DNA from: Hyphomicrobium sp. | GTDB lineage: Bacteria; Pseudomonadota; Alphaproteobacteria; Rhizobiales; Hyphomicrobiaceae | Direction: 5' to 3' | NCBI GenBank assembly: GCA_030148725.1 | Contig: JASBSU010000041.1 | Span: forward strand, 62,001-126,000 | DNA length: 64,000 nucleotides | Shown: positions 42,784 to 51,827 of the stretch, piece after piece | How the letters are laid out: each line of letters opens with the position of its first letter | Numbering within the stretch: position 1 is the first letter of the stretch | Notes under the pieces: generated by a model | What the model was told of the DNA's origin: nothing | Seen by the model: the letters and a program-made list of their open reading frames with translations, nothing else | The model's database searches: none | Translations under genes and position numbers: made by a program

Positions 42784-43020
42784 TCACTCCATTCCGCTCG
42801 AGCGCCACGTCGACGTCGACTTGCATTTGCGGCACACGCGCTCACCGGCCCAAGCGCTCGGGAACGGCTCGCGGCAAAGCAAGCACTTGCGGGTTTTCTG
42901 CTCGGCGCTGCGACGGGCCTCGCGATCTGCCTCGTAAGTATCCGCGCAGCCATCGCCGCACGCATCGTGGCAGTCAAATGCGCCATGTTCCTTAAGACTG
43001 CTCAACTCTTCCTCGACCAT
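42784..43020 (-). CDS. Small zinc-finger-like protein
   Basis: 78 residues. N-terminal part has DCHDACGDGCADTY; the C-terminal part CLLCREPFPSAWAGERVCRKC is a treble-clef-like four-Cys site often seen in short alphaproteobacterial proteins. The start at ATG 43020 (MVEEELSS) is favoured because the upstream frame looks noncoding. No promoter recognised. Function unknown. Confidence 0.68.
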   Translation of the reverse strand: MVEEELSSLKEHGAFDCHDACGDGCADTYEADREARRSAEQKTRKCLLCREPFPSAWAGERVCRKCKSTSTWRSSGME

Positions 43021-43365
43021 GTTATTCACTGGGCTAAAGCTACTGGGCCATCGCCGCGATTGCGCCGAGCCCTGCCGTTTCCAGCAAAAAAGTTGACAAT
43101 TCCTGGATGCAGGGCCGCGTGCGGCGAGAAAGACGCACGTCAAGCGCGCCTTGTTTGCGGGGTATATCGGCCCGGAACCGCGGTTTTTCAAGGAAAATCG
43201 CGGGGCTGCGCTCCTAACGCGCACTTATTTGCCCGCAACATCATAAGGTAGCCGTGGATAACTATCACAAAATCTAACAAATCGCTACCGACGTGCCGAA
43301 CTGAAACGGGGGGAAGCGCATTACGATCCACGTCAGACGAACGATGACGAGCGGGAGACTTGGAA
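43021..43365. other. Intergenic region with no gene seen
   Basis: 345 bp between a minus-strand and a plus-strand gene, so it should hold two divergent promoters. It is AT-richer than its surroundings in 43220-43300. I saw no EcfG-type site, no FNR box and no convincing small reading frame. A GGAAC at 43173 is not followed by GTT. Confidence 0.5.
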
Positions 43366-43737
43366 ATGCGTGCCCTTGCCCTCGAACCGATCCTTCCATG
43401 GCCCAAGGATAGCCGGCGCGTTGTAGGCCGCACACCGCCACCACTTCCGAGCGAGGCTGGATGGTCGAGCCACACCGTCAGGAGGCTGGAGGAGCCCCTG
43501 GCCAAGGTTGCTGCGCTCCTCATCTCGATTTCGCAGAACAACACCTATGAAGGCCGCGACCCGGCGCAGGTGCCTGACGCGCTGTCATCAGGGTTCGTCG
43601 CCGACTTGCTCGGCGTCGATGTCGAGACTCTTGCCTCGCTGCTGATTGATTTGCGCCACCGCGGCCTTATCGAGCCAGGCGATGACCATACGCTGCGGCT
43701 GAAAGATCTCGACGGTCTCCAGCAGCTGGTGAACTGA
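43366..43737 (+). CDS. Stand-alone Crp/Fnr-type HTH protein
   Basis: 123 residues. Residues ~45-122 (AKVAALLISISQ..., EGRDPAQVPDALSSGFVADLLG, then LIDLRHRGLIE and DLDGLQQL; quoted in parts) match the HTH end of the Crp/Fnr gene at 41 kb: EGRDP, D-x-x-S-S-G-x-V-A, L-R/K-x-R-G and a final DLD-x-L-x-Q are shared. The cNMP-binding half is missing, replaced by 45 unrelated Arg/Pro-rich residues. It could be a constitutive DNA binder competing for the same sites, or a degraded duplicate; the frame is intact with GGGAGAC before ATG. Confidence 0.75.
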   Translation: MRALALEPILPWPKDSRRVVGRTPPPLPSEAGWSSHTVRRLEEPLAKVAALLISISQNNTYEGRDPAQVPDALSSGFVADLLGVDVETLASLLIDLRHRGLIEPGDDHTLRLKDLDGLQQLVN

Positions 43738-43814
43738 CCGACGGAAATCTGCGCCGCACGCGTTTTCCGATTCATATGGTTTTGCCCGGATGCCCTCCCC
43801 CCCAACATCCGGCC

Positions 43815-43852
43815 GGCCGGTGGGATCCCCCCTCCCACCGGCCTTTCTTTTT
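43815..43852 (+). terminator. Strong rho-independent terminator
   Basis: GGCCGGTGGGA and TCCCACCGGCC form an 11-bp perfect stem with a seven-base loop and are followed by TTTCTTTTT. It ends the transcript of the HTH gene 78 bp upstream. Confidence 0.92.
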
Positions 43853-43973
43853 GCCTCGCAGGGCATCTTCTGGCTCGGCTGAGCATATAGACTTCCGTTA
43901 ATTCGCTCCTATGTATGCCTGCCCAGGGACCGACGTTTGTCGGGCCGCTGCGGTCGTTGCGATGAGAGCGTGC

Positions 43974-44384
43974 ATGAAAGACGATTTCCCAAATCGATGG
44001 ATGTGGTCCGAAGCGTGCGAGGTGCTGGCGCGCGCTGAGCGGATGCACCGACAGTTCTTTCAACCGGTGCGCTCGCAGTCGCGGCAGCCGTCCTGGGAAC
44101 CGCCAGCGGATGTGCTCGAAAGCGAGCGCGACGTGCTGGTCGTCGTCGCCTTGCCAGGTGTGCGGCAGGAGCAGGTGGAAGTTCTGATCGACGCGGGCGA
44201 TCTCGTCGTTGGCGGCAATCGGACGCTGCCGCCGGAACTCGCTTCGGCGATCATCCACCGCCTCGAACTGCCGCAAGGGCGCTTCGAGCGCCGACTGCGA
44301 CTTCCCGCCGGGCGCTACAACAATGTGCGCCACAAGTTTGCCGATGGTTGTCTGCTCGTGCTGCTTTCAAAGGCGGAGGGCTAA
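43974..44384 (+). CDS. Hsp20/alpha-crystallin family chaperone
   Basis: About 136 residues. The alpha-crystallin domain spans roughly 40-130 (PADVLESERDVLVVVALPGV, HRLELPQGRFERRLRLP, then ADGCLLVLLSKAE). The usual C-terminal I-x-I tail is absent. ATG 43974 is preferred; ATG 43962 or 43911 in the same frame are possible. It ends 1 bp before the lon start, so the pair is one transcript: a holdase delivering damaged proteins to a protease is the natural reading. Confidence 0.82.
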   Translation: MKDDFPNRWMWSEACEVLARAERMHRQFFQPVRSQSRQPSWEPPADVLESERDVLVVVALPGVRQEQVEVLIDAGDLVVGGNRTLPPELASAIIHRLELPQGRFERRLRLPAGRYNNVRHKFADGCLLVLLSKAEG

Positions 44385-44385
44385 C

Positions 44386-46791
44386 GTGGTCGATATGAAG
44401 ATGGACGCTCCTCAGAACCAAGATGCCGGACGGCCGGCTGCAAACGCGCTGCCGCCGCTGCCTGCCGATGCCATTGCGATCATCCCCGTGCGTGAAATGA
44501 CACTGTTCCCGGGCGTCGTTCTGCCTGTAACGGTCGGTCGCCAGCGCTCGATCGCGGCGGCGCAGAATGCTGTGCGCGAGCAGCGGCAGGTCGGCATCCT
44601 GATGCAGCGCGATGGAAGCCAGAACGAGCCGCAGCCGGCCGATCTGCATCGCATCGGCACGGTCGCAAACGTCGTGCGTTACGTCACGGCGCCGGATGGG
44701 TCGCATCATCTGGTCGTGCAGGGCGATGAGCGCTTCCAGGTGGTCGAATTCCTTTCGGGGTGGCCATTCATGGTGGCGCGCGTGTTGCGCATTCCTGAAT
44801 CGCAGGAGCGCAATCCCGACATCGAGGCACGCTTCCTGAACCTGCAGCGGCAGACCATCGAGGCGCTTGAGCTGCTTCCGCAAGTGCCGCCCGACATGGT
44901 CACCGCGGTGCAGAGCGTCAACGCGCCCGGTGCGCTGGCGGACCTTTCGGCTGCCTACATGGATCTCAAGCCGTCGGAGAAGCAGGAGATCCTCGAGACG
45001 ATCGACGTGACGGCGCGCATGGGCAAAGTGTCGGCGCTGCTGGCGCATCGGATCGAGGTGCTGCGCCTGTCGCAGGAAATCGGCCGCCAGACCAAGGCTG
45101 CGCTCGATGAGCGTCAGCGCGAGGTGCTGCTGCGCGAGCAGATGGCTGCGATCCAGAGGCAGCTTGGCGAAGGTGAGCAGAGCAAGGCGCAGGATATCGC
45201 GGAGCTGTCGGAGGCTATCGCGAAGGCCGGAATGCCGAAGGAGGTCGAGGACGCAGCGCGCAAGGAGCTGCGTCGGCTCGAGCGCATGCAGGAAGCATCG
45301 CCCGACTACGGCATGACGCGCAGCTATCTCGATTGGCTGATCGAGCTGCCATGGAAGCTCCCGGAAGATTCGCCGATCGACATCAAAGAGGCGCGGCGCA
45401 TCCTCGACGAGGACCACTACGGTCTCGACAAGATCAAGCGCCGCATCGTCGAGTTCCTGGCGGTGCGCAAGCTCGCCCCGGAAGGCAAAGCGCCGATCCT
45501 GTGCTTCGTCGGTCCGCCCGGCGTCGGCAAGACGTCGCTTGGCCAGTCGATCGCCCGCGCGATGAACCGCAAGTTCGTGCGTGTGAGCCTTGGCGGCGTG
45601 CACGACGAAGCGGAAATCCGCGGCCATCGGCGCACGTACATCGGCGCGCTGCCCGGCAACATCATTCAGGGCATCCGCAAGGCTGGATCGCGCAACTGCG
45701 TCATGATGCTGGACGAGATCGACAAGCTCGGTTCGGGCGTACAGGGCGATCCGCGCGCAGCGATGCTCGAGGTGCTCGACCCGGAGCAGAACAATACATT
45801 CCGCGACAACTACCTCGCGGTGCCGTTCGATCTGTCACGCGTGGTGTTCATCGCTACGGCGAACGTGCTCGACCAGATTCCCGGTCCGCTGCGCGACCGC
45901 ATGGAGGTCATCCAGCTTTCCGGCTACTCGGCCGAGGAGAAGTTCAACATCGCGAAGCGGTATCTCGTGACGCGGCAGCTGGAGGCGAATGGTCTGAAGC
46001 CGGATCAGGTTCAGATCGACGACGAGGCGTTGCGGCAGATCATCAGCCTCTATACGCGCGAGGCTGGCGTTCGCAATCTGGAGCGCGAGATCGGCAAGGT
46101 GCTGCGTCACGCAGCGGTTCGCGTGGCTGAAGGCGAGGTTGGACCGATAACAATCGGTGCTGGAGATCTGGAAGCCATTCTCGGCGGTGCGACGTTCGAG
46201 AGCGAGGTTGCGATGCGGACGTCGGTTCCCGGCGTCGCCACCGGGCTCGCGTGGACGCCAGTCGGCGGCGACATCCTGTTCATCGAGGCGACGCGCTCGC
46301 CAGGCAACGGAAAGCTCATCCTCACTGGACAGCTCGGCGAGGTGATGCGCGAAAGCGTGCAGGCGGCACTGTCGATCGTGAAGAACCGGGCCTCGCAGCT
46401 CGGCATCGACGAGAAGCTGTTCGAGCGGAGCGACATCCACGTGCACGTGCCGGCGGGTGCCATTCCGAAGGACGGTCCGTCGGCCGGTGTGGCCATGTTC
46501 ATCGCGCTGACGTCTCTGATGACCGAGCGTCCGGTGCGGTCGGATACGGCGATGACGGGCGAGATATCCTTGCGCGGCCTTGTGCTGCCGGTCGGTGGCA
46601 TCAAGGAGAAGCTCGCCGCAGCGGCGCGTGCCGGGATCAAGCGCGTGATGCTGCCGGCGCGCAATCGCAAGGACCTGGAGGATCTGTCGGAGGAGACCCG
46701 CAGTCAGTTGGAGCTGATCTGGCTGGAGCGGGTCGAGGATGCGATGGGTGCTGCCCTGGAAGATCGGCCGCAGACGGCGGCGGCCGAGTAG
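44386..46791 (+). CDS. lon: ATP-dependent protease Lon
   Basis: 801 residues from GTG 44386, which has GGAGGG five bases upstream; ATG 44395 is the alternative. N-terminal substrate domain (IIPVREMTLFPGVVLP), AAA+ module with Walker A GPPGVGKT at 376-383 and Walker B MMLDEIDKL, then the protease domain with Ser699 (GPSAG) and Lys742 (GGIKEK). It degrades misfolded and regulatory proteins in the cytosol. It is not beside clpX and hupB, the common place for the main alphaproteobacterial lon, so it may be a second Lon dedicated to stress together with Hsp20. Confidence 0.94.
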   Translation: MVDMKMDAPQNQDAGRPAANALPPLPADAIAIIPVREMTLFPGVVLPVTVGRQRSIAAAQNAVREQRQVGILMQRDGSQNEPQPADLHRIGTVANVVRYVTAPDGSHHLVVQGDERFQVVEFLSGWPFMVARVLRIPESQERNPDIEARFLNLQRQTIEALELLPQVPPDMVTAVQSVNAPGALADLSAAYMDLKPSEKQEILETIDVTARMGKVSALLAHRIEVLRLSQEIGRQTKAALDERQREVLLREQMAAIQRQLGEGEQSKAQDIAELSEAIAKAGMPKEVEDAARKELRRLERMQEASPDYGMTRSYLDWLIELPWKLPEDSPIDIKEARRILDEDHYGLDKIKRRIVEFLAVRKLAPEGKAPILCFVGPPGVGKTSLGQSIARAMNRKFVRVSLGGVHDEAEIRGHRRTYIGALPGNIIQGIRKAGSRNCVMMLDEIDKLGSGVQGDPRAAMLEVLDPEQNNTFRDNYLAVPFDLSRVVFIATANVLDQIPGPLRDRMEVIQLSGYSAEEKFNIAKRYLVTRQLEANGLKPDQVQIDDEALRQIISLYTREAGVRNLEREIGKVLRHAAVRVAEGEVGPITIGAGDLEAILGGATFESEVAMRTSVPGVATGLAWTPVGGDILFIEATRSPGNGKLILTGQLGEVMRESVQAALSIVKNRASQLGIDEKLFERSDIHVHVPAGAIPKDGPSAGVAMFIALTSLMTERPVRSDTAMTGEISLRGLVLPVGGIKEKLAAAARAGIKRVMLPARNRKDLEDLSEETRSQLELIWLERVEDAMGAALEDRPQTAAAE

Positions 46792-46855
46792 GGGGCGTTA
46801 CGGACAGGCGGGCGTGCTTCGTTAAGCGCGGCACCCCGCCGGACCTCTCCCCACC

Positions 46856-46939
46856 TCAGACGAGGGCGAAGACGATCGAGGCGAGCAGGCCGACGGAGAG
46901 GAAAAGGCCAGCCAGGGAGATCAGGTGATCGGACGTCAT
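46856..46939 (-). CDS. Possible 27-residue membrane peptide
   Basis: Open frame MTSDHLISLAGLFLSVGLLA followed by SIVFALV and stop: one complete hydrophobic helix with a short polar head. It fills part of the 285-bp gap between lon and rimO. The upstream RBS (GGAA) is weak, so expression is uncertain. The amino-acid make-up is what a real small membrane protein would show, and no sequence of this kind appears in the other frames. Confidence 0.35.
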   Translation of the reverse strand: MTSDHLISLAGLFLSVGLLASIVFALV

Positions 46940-47076
46940 GTCATGGGTTCCGGTGGGTACTGGTCTGGTCTAGCGGTGCGGCCAAACGCTCCGAACCATG
47001 AAGTTCTGCTTTCTATATTCGCTGGAGGAATAAGCGGGGCTCGCCGGATCGTGCAGGCCGTGCTAGAGGGCCGCGC

Positions 47077-48441
47077 ATGACCGCTTCCTCAGTTAAAATC
47101 GGTGCCCAGGGCGAAAAGCCGCGTGGGCAGGCCCCCACCGTCGGCTTCGTATCGCTCGGCTGCCCAAAGGCGCTCGTCGATTCCGAACGGATCCTGACCA
47201 AGCTGCGTGCCGAAGGCTATCGCGTGTCGCCCGACTACTCGGGCGCCGATGTCGTGGTGGTGAACACCTGCGGCTTTCTCGACAGCGCCAAACAGGAGAG
47301 CCTCGACGCAATCGGCGAGGCGATGGCCGAGAACGGGCGCGTGATCGTCACCGGATGCTTCGGCGTCGAGGAAGGGCGGATCCGCGAGAGCCATCCGGGC
47401 GTGCTGGCCGTCACCGGGCCGCATCAGTATGAGCAGGTGGTCGAGGCGGTGCATGCCGCCGTGCCGCCGCTGCACGATCCATTCATCGATCTGGTGCCGG
47501 CCGAAGGGCTGCGGCTGACGCCGCGCCACTACGCGTACCTGAAGATTTCAGAAGGCTGCAACAACCGCTGCTCGTTCTGCATCATTCCGCAGTTGCGCGG
47601 CGATCTGGTGAGCCGGCCGTCGAACCACGTGATGACCGAGGCCGAGCGGCTCGTGAAAGCGGGCGTGAAAGAGCTGCTCGTCATCAGCCAGGATACGAGC
47701 GCGTATGGCGTCGATCTCAAGTATGCGGAGAGCCCGTGGAAGGGGCGGCAGCTTCCAGCGCGCTTTCTGCAGCTGTGCGAGGCGCTGGGCGAACTCGGTG
47801 CGTGGGTGCGGTTGCATTACGTCTATCCTTACCCGCACGTCGACAACGTCATCCCGCTGATGGCCGAAGGGAAGATCCTTCCTTACCTCGACATTCCGTT
47901 CCAGCACGCTTCGCCGGCCGTTCTGAAGGCGATGCGCCGTCCCGCGCATCAGGAGAAGACGGCGGAGCGCATTCGCCGCTGGCGCGAGGTGTGTCCCGAT
48001 CTTGCCGTGCGCTCGACGTTCATCGTCGGCTTTCCGGGGGAGACGGAGCAGGACTTCCAGATGCTGCTCGACTGGCTACGGGAAGCGGAGCTGGCCCGTG
48101 TCGGGTGCTTCCGCTACGAGCCAGTTCAGGGTGCACCGGCAAATGCCATCGACGGCGCGGTGCCCGAGGAAGTCAAAGAGGAGCGCTGGCATCGCTTCAT
48201 GGCGGTGGCGAAAGAGGTCAGCGAAAAGCGCCTCGCCCGCATGGTCGGGCGGGAGATCGACGTCATCATCGATGAGGTGGACGAAGAAGGCGCGATGGGG
48301 CGTTCGCAATGGGATGCGCCGGAGATCGACGGCAGCGTGTTCCTCAACGGCGATACGTCACTGAAGGCCGGTGACATCGTGAAGGCTCAGGTCGCCCATG
48401 TCGACGAGTACGACATGTGGGCGGAGCGCATTACGGCCTAG
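47077..48441 (+). CDS. rimO: Ribosomal protein S12 methylthiotransferase RimO
   Basis: 454 residues: UPF0004 domain ([29 protein letters not shown]), radical-SAM domain with CNNRCSFC, and a C-terminal TRAM domain (near residues 380-450, [15 protein letters not shown]...). The [14 protein letters not shown] start distinguishes RimO from MiaB. It methylthiolates Asp88 of S12. Standalone, with a convergent membrane gene overlapping its 3' end by four bases. Confidence 0.95.
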   Translation: MTASSVKIGAQGEKPRGQAPTVGFVSLGCPKALVDSERILTKLRAEGYRVSPDYSGADVVVVNTCGFLDSAKQESLDAIGEAMAENGRVIVTGCFGVEEGRIRESHPGVLAVTGPHQYEQVVEAVHAAVPPLHDPFIDLVPAEGLRLTPRHYAYLKISEGCNNRCSFCIIPQLRGDLVSRPSNHVMTEAERLVKAGVKELLVISQDTSAYGVDLKYAESPWKGRQLPARFLQLCEALGELGAWVRLHYVYPYPHVDNVIPLMAEGKILPYLDIPFQHASPAVLKAMRRPAHQEKTAERIRRWREVCPDLAVRSTFIVGFPGETEQDFQMLLDWLREAELARVGCFRYEPVQGAPANAIDGAVPEEVKEERWHRFMAVAKEVSEKRLARMVGREIDVIIDEVDEEGAMGRSQWDAPEIDGSVFLNGDTSLKAGDIVKAQVAHVDEYDMWAERITA

Positions 48442-48974
48442 AAGCCGTAAATCATAACGCTTATGCCGAAAGCGACGATCATTGCGACGCTGAAGAATGT
48501 CGGTGTGACGGCAAGGACCGAGGCCAGGGTCAGGTTCCTTTCCGAGAGCGCGAGCGCCGCCACCGTGAGCGCCAGGATCGGCGCGACGCAAATCTCCATC
48601 ACAAGGCCCAGGCTCGAAGCCCAATCACCTGTGAGGGCGCCCGATGCGTCTGTGAGCTCCAGCCCGTGCAGCCGGATCGAGGGCAGGTAGTTCATCCAAC
48701 CGGCGAGAATGACGAACGCCATCGATAGCAGCGCCATGGGCAGCCGGCTGCGCACCAGACAGACGAGCGCGGCGGCGGCGGCGAGTGGTTGGAGAATGAT
48801 CGATGCGATGATGATCTTGCCTCCAAGCCCGGGGCCGGGAATCTCGTTGAGGTTGCCAGCGAGGATCGGAAGGCTGCCGAGCCCATGGGACAGTTCGATT
48901 AGGGCGGCAACGAAAATCAGGACGTATAACCATCGCGACGCCGACGGCGTTGTTTCGGTCAAAGCGTGAGACAT
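48438..48974 (-). CDS. Hypothetical membrane protein, about five helices
   Basis: 178 residues with helices near 14-36, 50-72, 74-96, 115-137 and 150-175 (for example [18 protein letters not shown] and [16 protein letters not shown]). No motif recognised. ATG 48974 is chosen over an upstream start that would add 13 residues. Overlaps the rimO stop. Function unknown. Confidence 0.75.
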   Translation of the reverse strand: MSHALTETTPSASRWLYVLIFVAALIELSHGLGSLPILAGNLNEIPGPGLGGKIIIASIILQPLAAAAALVCLVRSRLPMALLSMAFVILAGWMNYLPSIRLHGLELTDASGALTGDWASSLGLVMEICVAPILALTVAALALSERNLTLASVLAVTPTFFSVAMIVAFGISVMIYGF

Positions 48975-49055
48975 TTCAATAAATCCCCCAATGCCATTGG
49001 GGGACTTTAGCACGAAGCTTGCGTGTTTTGGGCCGGGTGACCGCCCGCGATCGAT

Positions 49056-49595
49056 TCAGCTCGCCAGGGCGTTCGCCAGCACGATGACGAGGGCCGATGC
49101 CCCGACAGCGCCTGCAAGCAGCCACGCCTTCACCGTCAGTGTTCGCTCCATTCTGCGCGCGTCCTCGCGCAGCGTCTCAAACTCGGCGAGCTTGCGGCTC
49201 ACGGCCTCGAAGCTGTTGTAGGCGTGGAAGTCGCCGCCGCCGCGCACCTCGATGCGGTCGAGCCGTGCCTTGAGATCGCGGCAGCTGCGCAGAAGCTCCT
49301 CGAGCTTGACCTCCTTGGAGCGCCGCTCGCCCTTCTGGAAGTTCTGCCAGCGCAGTTCCTGCTCGGCGGTCGCCTTCAGATCGGCGACGCTGCCGGCGAC
49401 CGCATTGAGGTCGCGCGACATCAGGCGGATGGTCGCTTGAAGCTGTTCGATCTTGCCGGCGGTCTCGGCGACGAAGCTGTCGCGCGCGATCAGTGGCACG
49501 GATGGCGCGACTTCGAAGCGGATGTCAGATACCTGCTTTTCGACAGCAGCCTTGCTCAATAATGCCGGCCGACTGCGGCCGTCCTCGACTCTCAT
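49056..49595 (-). CDS. Coiled-coil protein with C-terminal membrane anchor
   Basis: 179 residues. Long charged helical region (about 30-145) with heptad-like Leu/Ile spacing (AGKIEQLQATIRLMSRDL, LEELLRSCRDLKARLDRIE) and one C-terminal helix (KAWLLAGAVGASALVIVLANAL). The tail-anchored layout suggests a cytosolic coiled coil tethered to the membrane. ATG 49595; a GTG two codons upstream is also possible. No family recognised. Confidence 0.72.
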   Translation of the reverse strand: MRVEDGRSRPALLSKAAVEKQVSDIRFEVAPSVPLIARDSFVAETAGKIEQLQATIRLMSRDLNAVAGSVADLKATAEQELRWQNFQKGERRSKEVKLEELLRSCRDLKARLDRIEVRGGGDFHAYNSFEAVSRKLAEFETLREDARRMERTLTVKAWLLAGAVGASALVIVLANALAS

Positions 49596-49895
49596 CAGCA
49601 CTTAGAGACGTCTCCCCAGCGAGCGCTGCTCGCGCGCAATCGCGCGTCGGCAGCAGGCACGTTTCCTCGTTCGCACGCCTCGCGAAGGATGCAGCCGCGC
49701 GCTCGCCGGACGATGGCGAGGCGAGCGTCGCAGAACCTCGATCGGTCGCAACGTTAGTGGTTAGATTTGCTTGTGTTTTAGTGCTGCGACGATAACGCAC
49801 ACGACATGCTTTGGCTAGTCACGCGCTGGGCATTTTGCCCAACGCACGCAGATTTTTTTATTGAACGCTTGTGCTCAATTTCGTCGAAGACGACG
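49596..49895. other. Intergenic region with no gene seen
   Basis: 300 bp between the coiled-coil gene and aroC. The part near 49740-49870 is AT-rich. No promoter consensus, hairpin with T-run or convincing reading frame was found. Confidence 0.5.
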
Positions 49896-50981
49896 TCAGC
49901 CGATTTGTGCGCGGTGACGCAGGAAGTGATCGGCGAGCACGATGGCGAGCATGGCTTCACCGATCGGCACGGCTCTGATGCCGACGCACGGATCGTGGCG
50001 ACCCTTGGTGATGATTTCGGATTCTTCGCCATCGGTATCGATGGTCTTGCGCGGCGTCAGGATCGACGACGTCGGCTTCACGGCGAAGCGGCACACGATC
50101 GGCTGGCCGGTCGAGATGCCGCCAAGAATGCCGCCAGCGTGATTGGTGAGGAAGCACGGTTGTCCGTCATGGCCGATGCGAATCTCGTCGGCGTTTTCTT
50201 CGCCCGTCAGCTCGGCTGCCGACATGCCGGCGCCGATTTCGACGCCCTTCACGGCATTGATGCTCATCATCGCGGAGGCGATGTCCTGATCGAGCTTGCC
50301 ATAGAGCGGCGCGCCCCAGCCGGCGGGGACACCCTCGGCAACCACCTCGATCACGGCGCCGATGGAGGAACCCGACTTGCGGATGCGGTCGAGGTAGTCC
50401 GCCCAGCGAACGGCGGTTGCGGCGTCCGGACAGAAAAACGGATTGGCGTCGACGGCGTCCCAGTCCCAGGTCGAGCGGTCGACCTTGATGTCGCCGATCT
50501 GAACCAAGGCCGCGCGGATGGTGACGCCTGGAATGACCTTGCGTGCGACTGCACCGGCGGCAACGCGCGCCGCCGTCTCGCGTGCCGAGGAGCGCCCGCC
50601 GCCGCGGTAGTCGCGAATGCCGTACTTCTTCCAGTAGGTGTAGTCGGCATGGCCGGGCCGGAACTTCGAGGCGATATCGCCGTAGTCTTTCGAGCGCTGG
50701 TCGACATTGCGAATGAGCAGCGAGATCGGCGTGCCGGTCGTCACCTGCCGGCCTTGAGCGTCCGGGAAGACGCCGGACATGATCTCGACGGCATCGGGCT
50801 CCTGGCGCTGTGTCGTGAAGCGGGATTTGCCCGGACGGCGCTTTTCGAGGAATTCCTGGATGTCGGCTGCTTCAAGCGGCAATCCTGGTGGACAGCCATC
50901 GACGACGCAACCGATTGCCGGTCCGTGGCTTTCGCCCCAGGTCGTGACGCGGAACAAATGACCGAACGTATTATGGGACAT
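49896..50981 (-). CDS. aroC: Chorismate synthase
   Basis: 361 residues. The signature [14 protein letters not shown] is near residue 15, [14 protein letters not shown] near 107, and [22 protein letters not shown] (here cited only by its start [13 protein letters not shown]) near 125, with FMN-binding residues in place. It makes chorismate from EPSP in the shikimate pathway using reduced FMN. ATG 50981 is the family start. The next genes upstream on this strand are a phosphatase and fabI, a gene order seen in many Hyphomicrobiales. Confidence 0.96.
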   Translation of the reverse strand: MSHNTFGHLFRVTTWGESHGPAIGCVVDGCPPGLPLEAADIQEFLEKRRPGKSRFTTQRQEPDAVEIMSGVFPDAQGRQVTTGTPISLLIRNVDQRSKDYGDIASKFRPGHADYTYWKKYGIRDYRGGGRSSARETAARVAAGAVARKVIPGVTIRAALVQIGDIKVDRSTWDWDAVDANPFFCPDAATAVRWADYLDRIRKSGSSIGAVIEVVAEGVPAGWGAPLYGKLDQDIASAMMSINAVKGVEIGAGMSAAELTGEENADEIRIGHDGQPCFLTNHAGGILGGISTGQPIVCRFAVKPTSSILTPRKTIDTDGEESEIITKGRHDPCVGIRAVPIGEAMLAIVLADHFLRHRAQIG

Positions 50982-51436
50982 CGCGAAAAGCCGATGGGTG
51001 AGGGTGGGCCTTGGGCGCCGATGCAACTAGCGAGCGTCGGGGCCGTGGCAGTTGTGCCAGTCTTAGGAGTGCAAGCGTAAGCCCGCAAGTACCGAGCCCG
51101 GCAAAGACGGTGACAGGAGCGCGCGACGCAGTTTATGTCGGCTGTAGTACCGCGTCACGGCACGCGAAAACCTGCAAAGAGACAGCGCGGAAGGGCCACT
51201 TTCGGGTGTGCCATCTTTCGGCAATACCGCCGTTTGGCGGAGACCGCCGGTCACCATAAGGCATCGCCTTGGGGCCAATTGGTCGAACATGTTTCTGAGC
51301 GTAAGGCGCAAAAACCGCCGATCGCGCGCCACACGGACCGACAGTTCCGCGTCCCGGGCACCGCATCGTGCCCGAACATGCGAGCTGCTCTTTGACGGCA
51401 TGAGCAACCGTCATCGAGTGGACATTCTACCTAAGG
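50982..51436. other. Gene-free region upstream of aroC
   Basis: 455 bp with no convincing coding frame. The plus strand of 51230-51436 leads into a strong terminator, so a short untranslated transcript could end there; no known RNA family (6S, tmRNA, SRP RNA, RNase P) could be recognised. aroC's promoter should lie near 51000-51080 on the minus strand but is not obvious. Confidence 0.5.
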
Positions 51437-51477
51437 GAAGAGCCGAGGCAGCCGCTGCTTCGGCTCTTCTTTTTTTT
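51437..51477 (+). terminator. Strong rho-independent terminator without a plus-strand gene before it
   Basis: GAAGAGCCGAGGCAGC pairs with GCTGCTTCGGCTCTTC (one G-U pair) and is followed by a run of eight T. No protein gene on the plus strand lies upstream within 0.4 kb, which suggests a noncoding transcript. Confidence 0.85.
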
Positions 51478-51617
51478 GTGACGCAAGTGGAGAGAGGCAT
51501 TATTTGCGGCGAGGGTTGTGCAGGTGGATAGCCGGCGCTTATTGGCGCTGCCGATTCACGCACTCGCCGATAGATGCTCGTGCGATCGGAGCGTGGGTGC
51601 CGGGCGCCCTTGGCGCC
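51478..51617. repeat. 140-bp direct repeat, copy 1
   Basis: Begins GTGACGCAAGTGGAGAG right after the terminator and ends GGGCGCCCTTGGCGCC. By eye it differs from copy 2 at about 12 of 140 positions without gaps, and the last 85 bases differ at two. It contains GC-rich inverted elements such as GGCGC...GCGCC. Confidence 0.85.
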
Positions 51618-51665
51618 TGATCACGGCTCGCGTTGCTCGCCGCGATGAAGTAGGGCGAGTTTTTG

Positions 51666-51805
51666 GTGACACGAGTAGAGAGAGGCATTGTTTGCGGCGT
51701 GTGTTGCGCGGGTGGAAGGCCGGCGCTTATTGGCGCTGCAGATTCACGCACTCGCCAATAGATGCTCGTGCGATCGGAGCGTGGGTGCCGGGCGCCCTTG
51801 GCGCC
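51666..51805. repeat. 140-bp direct repeat, copy 2
   Basis: Starts GTGACACGAGTAGAGAG and ends GGGCGCCCTTGGCGCC, 188 bp after copy 1. The 188-bp period is not a multiple of three, so a repeated protein domain is unlikely. It ends 22 bp before the 3' end of the phosphatase gene. Confidence 0.85.
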
Positions 51806-51827
51806 GGGATGGAGAGAGAGGCTCGAG

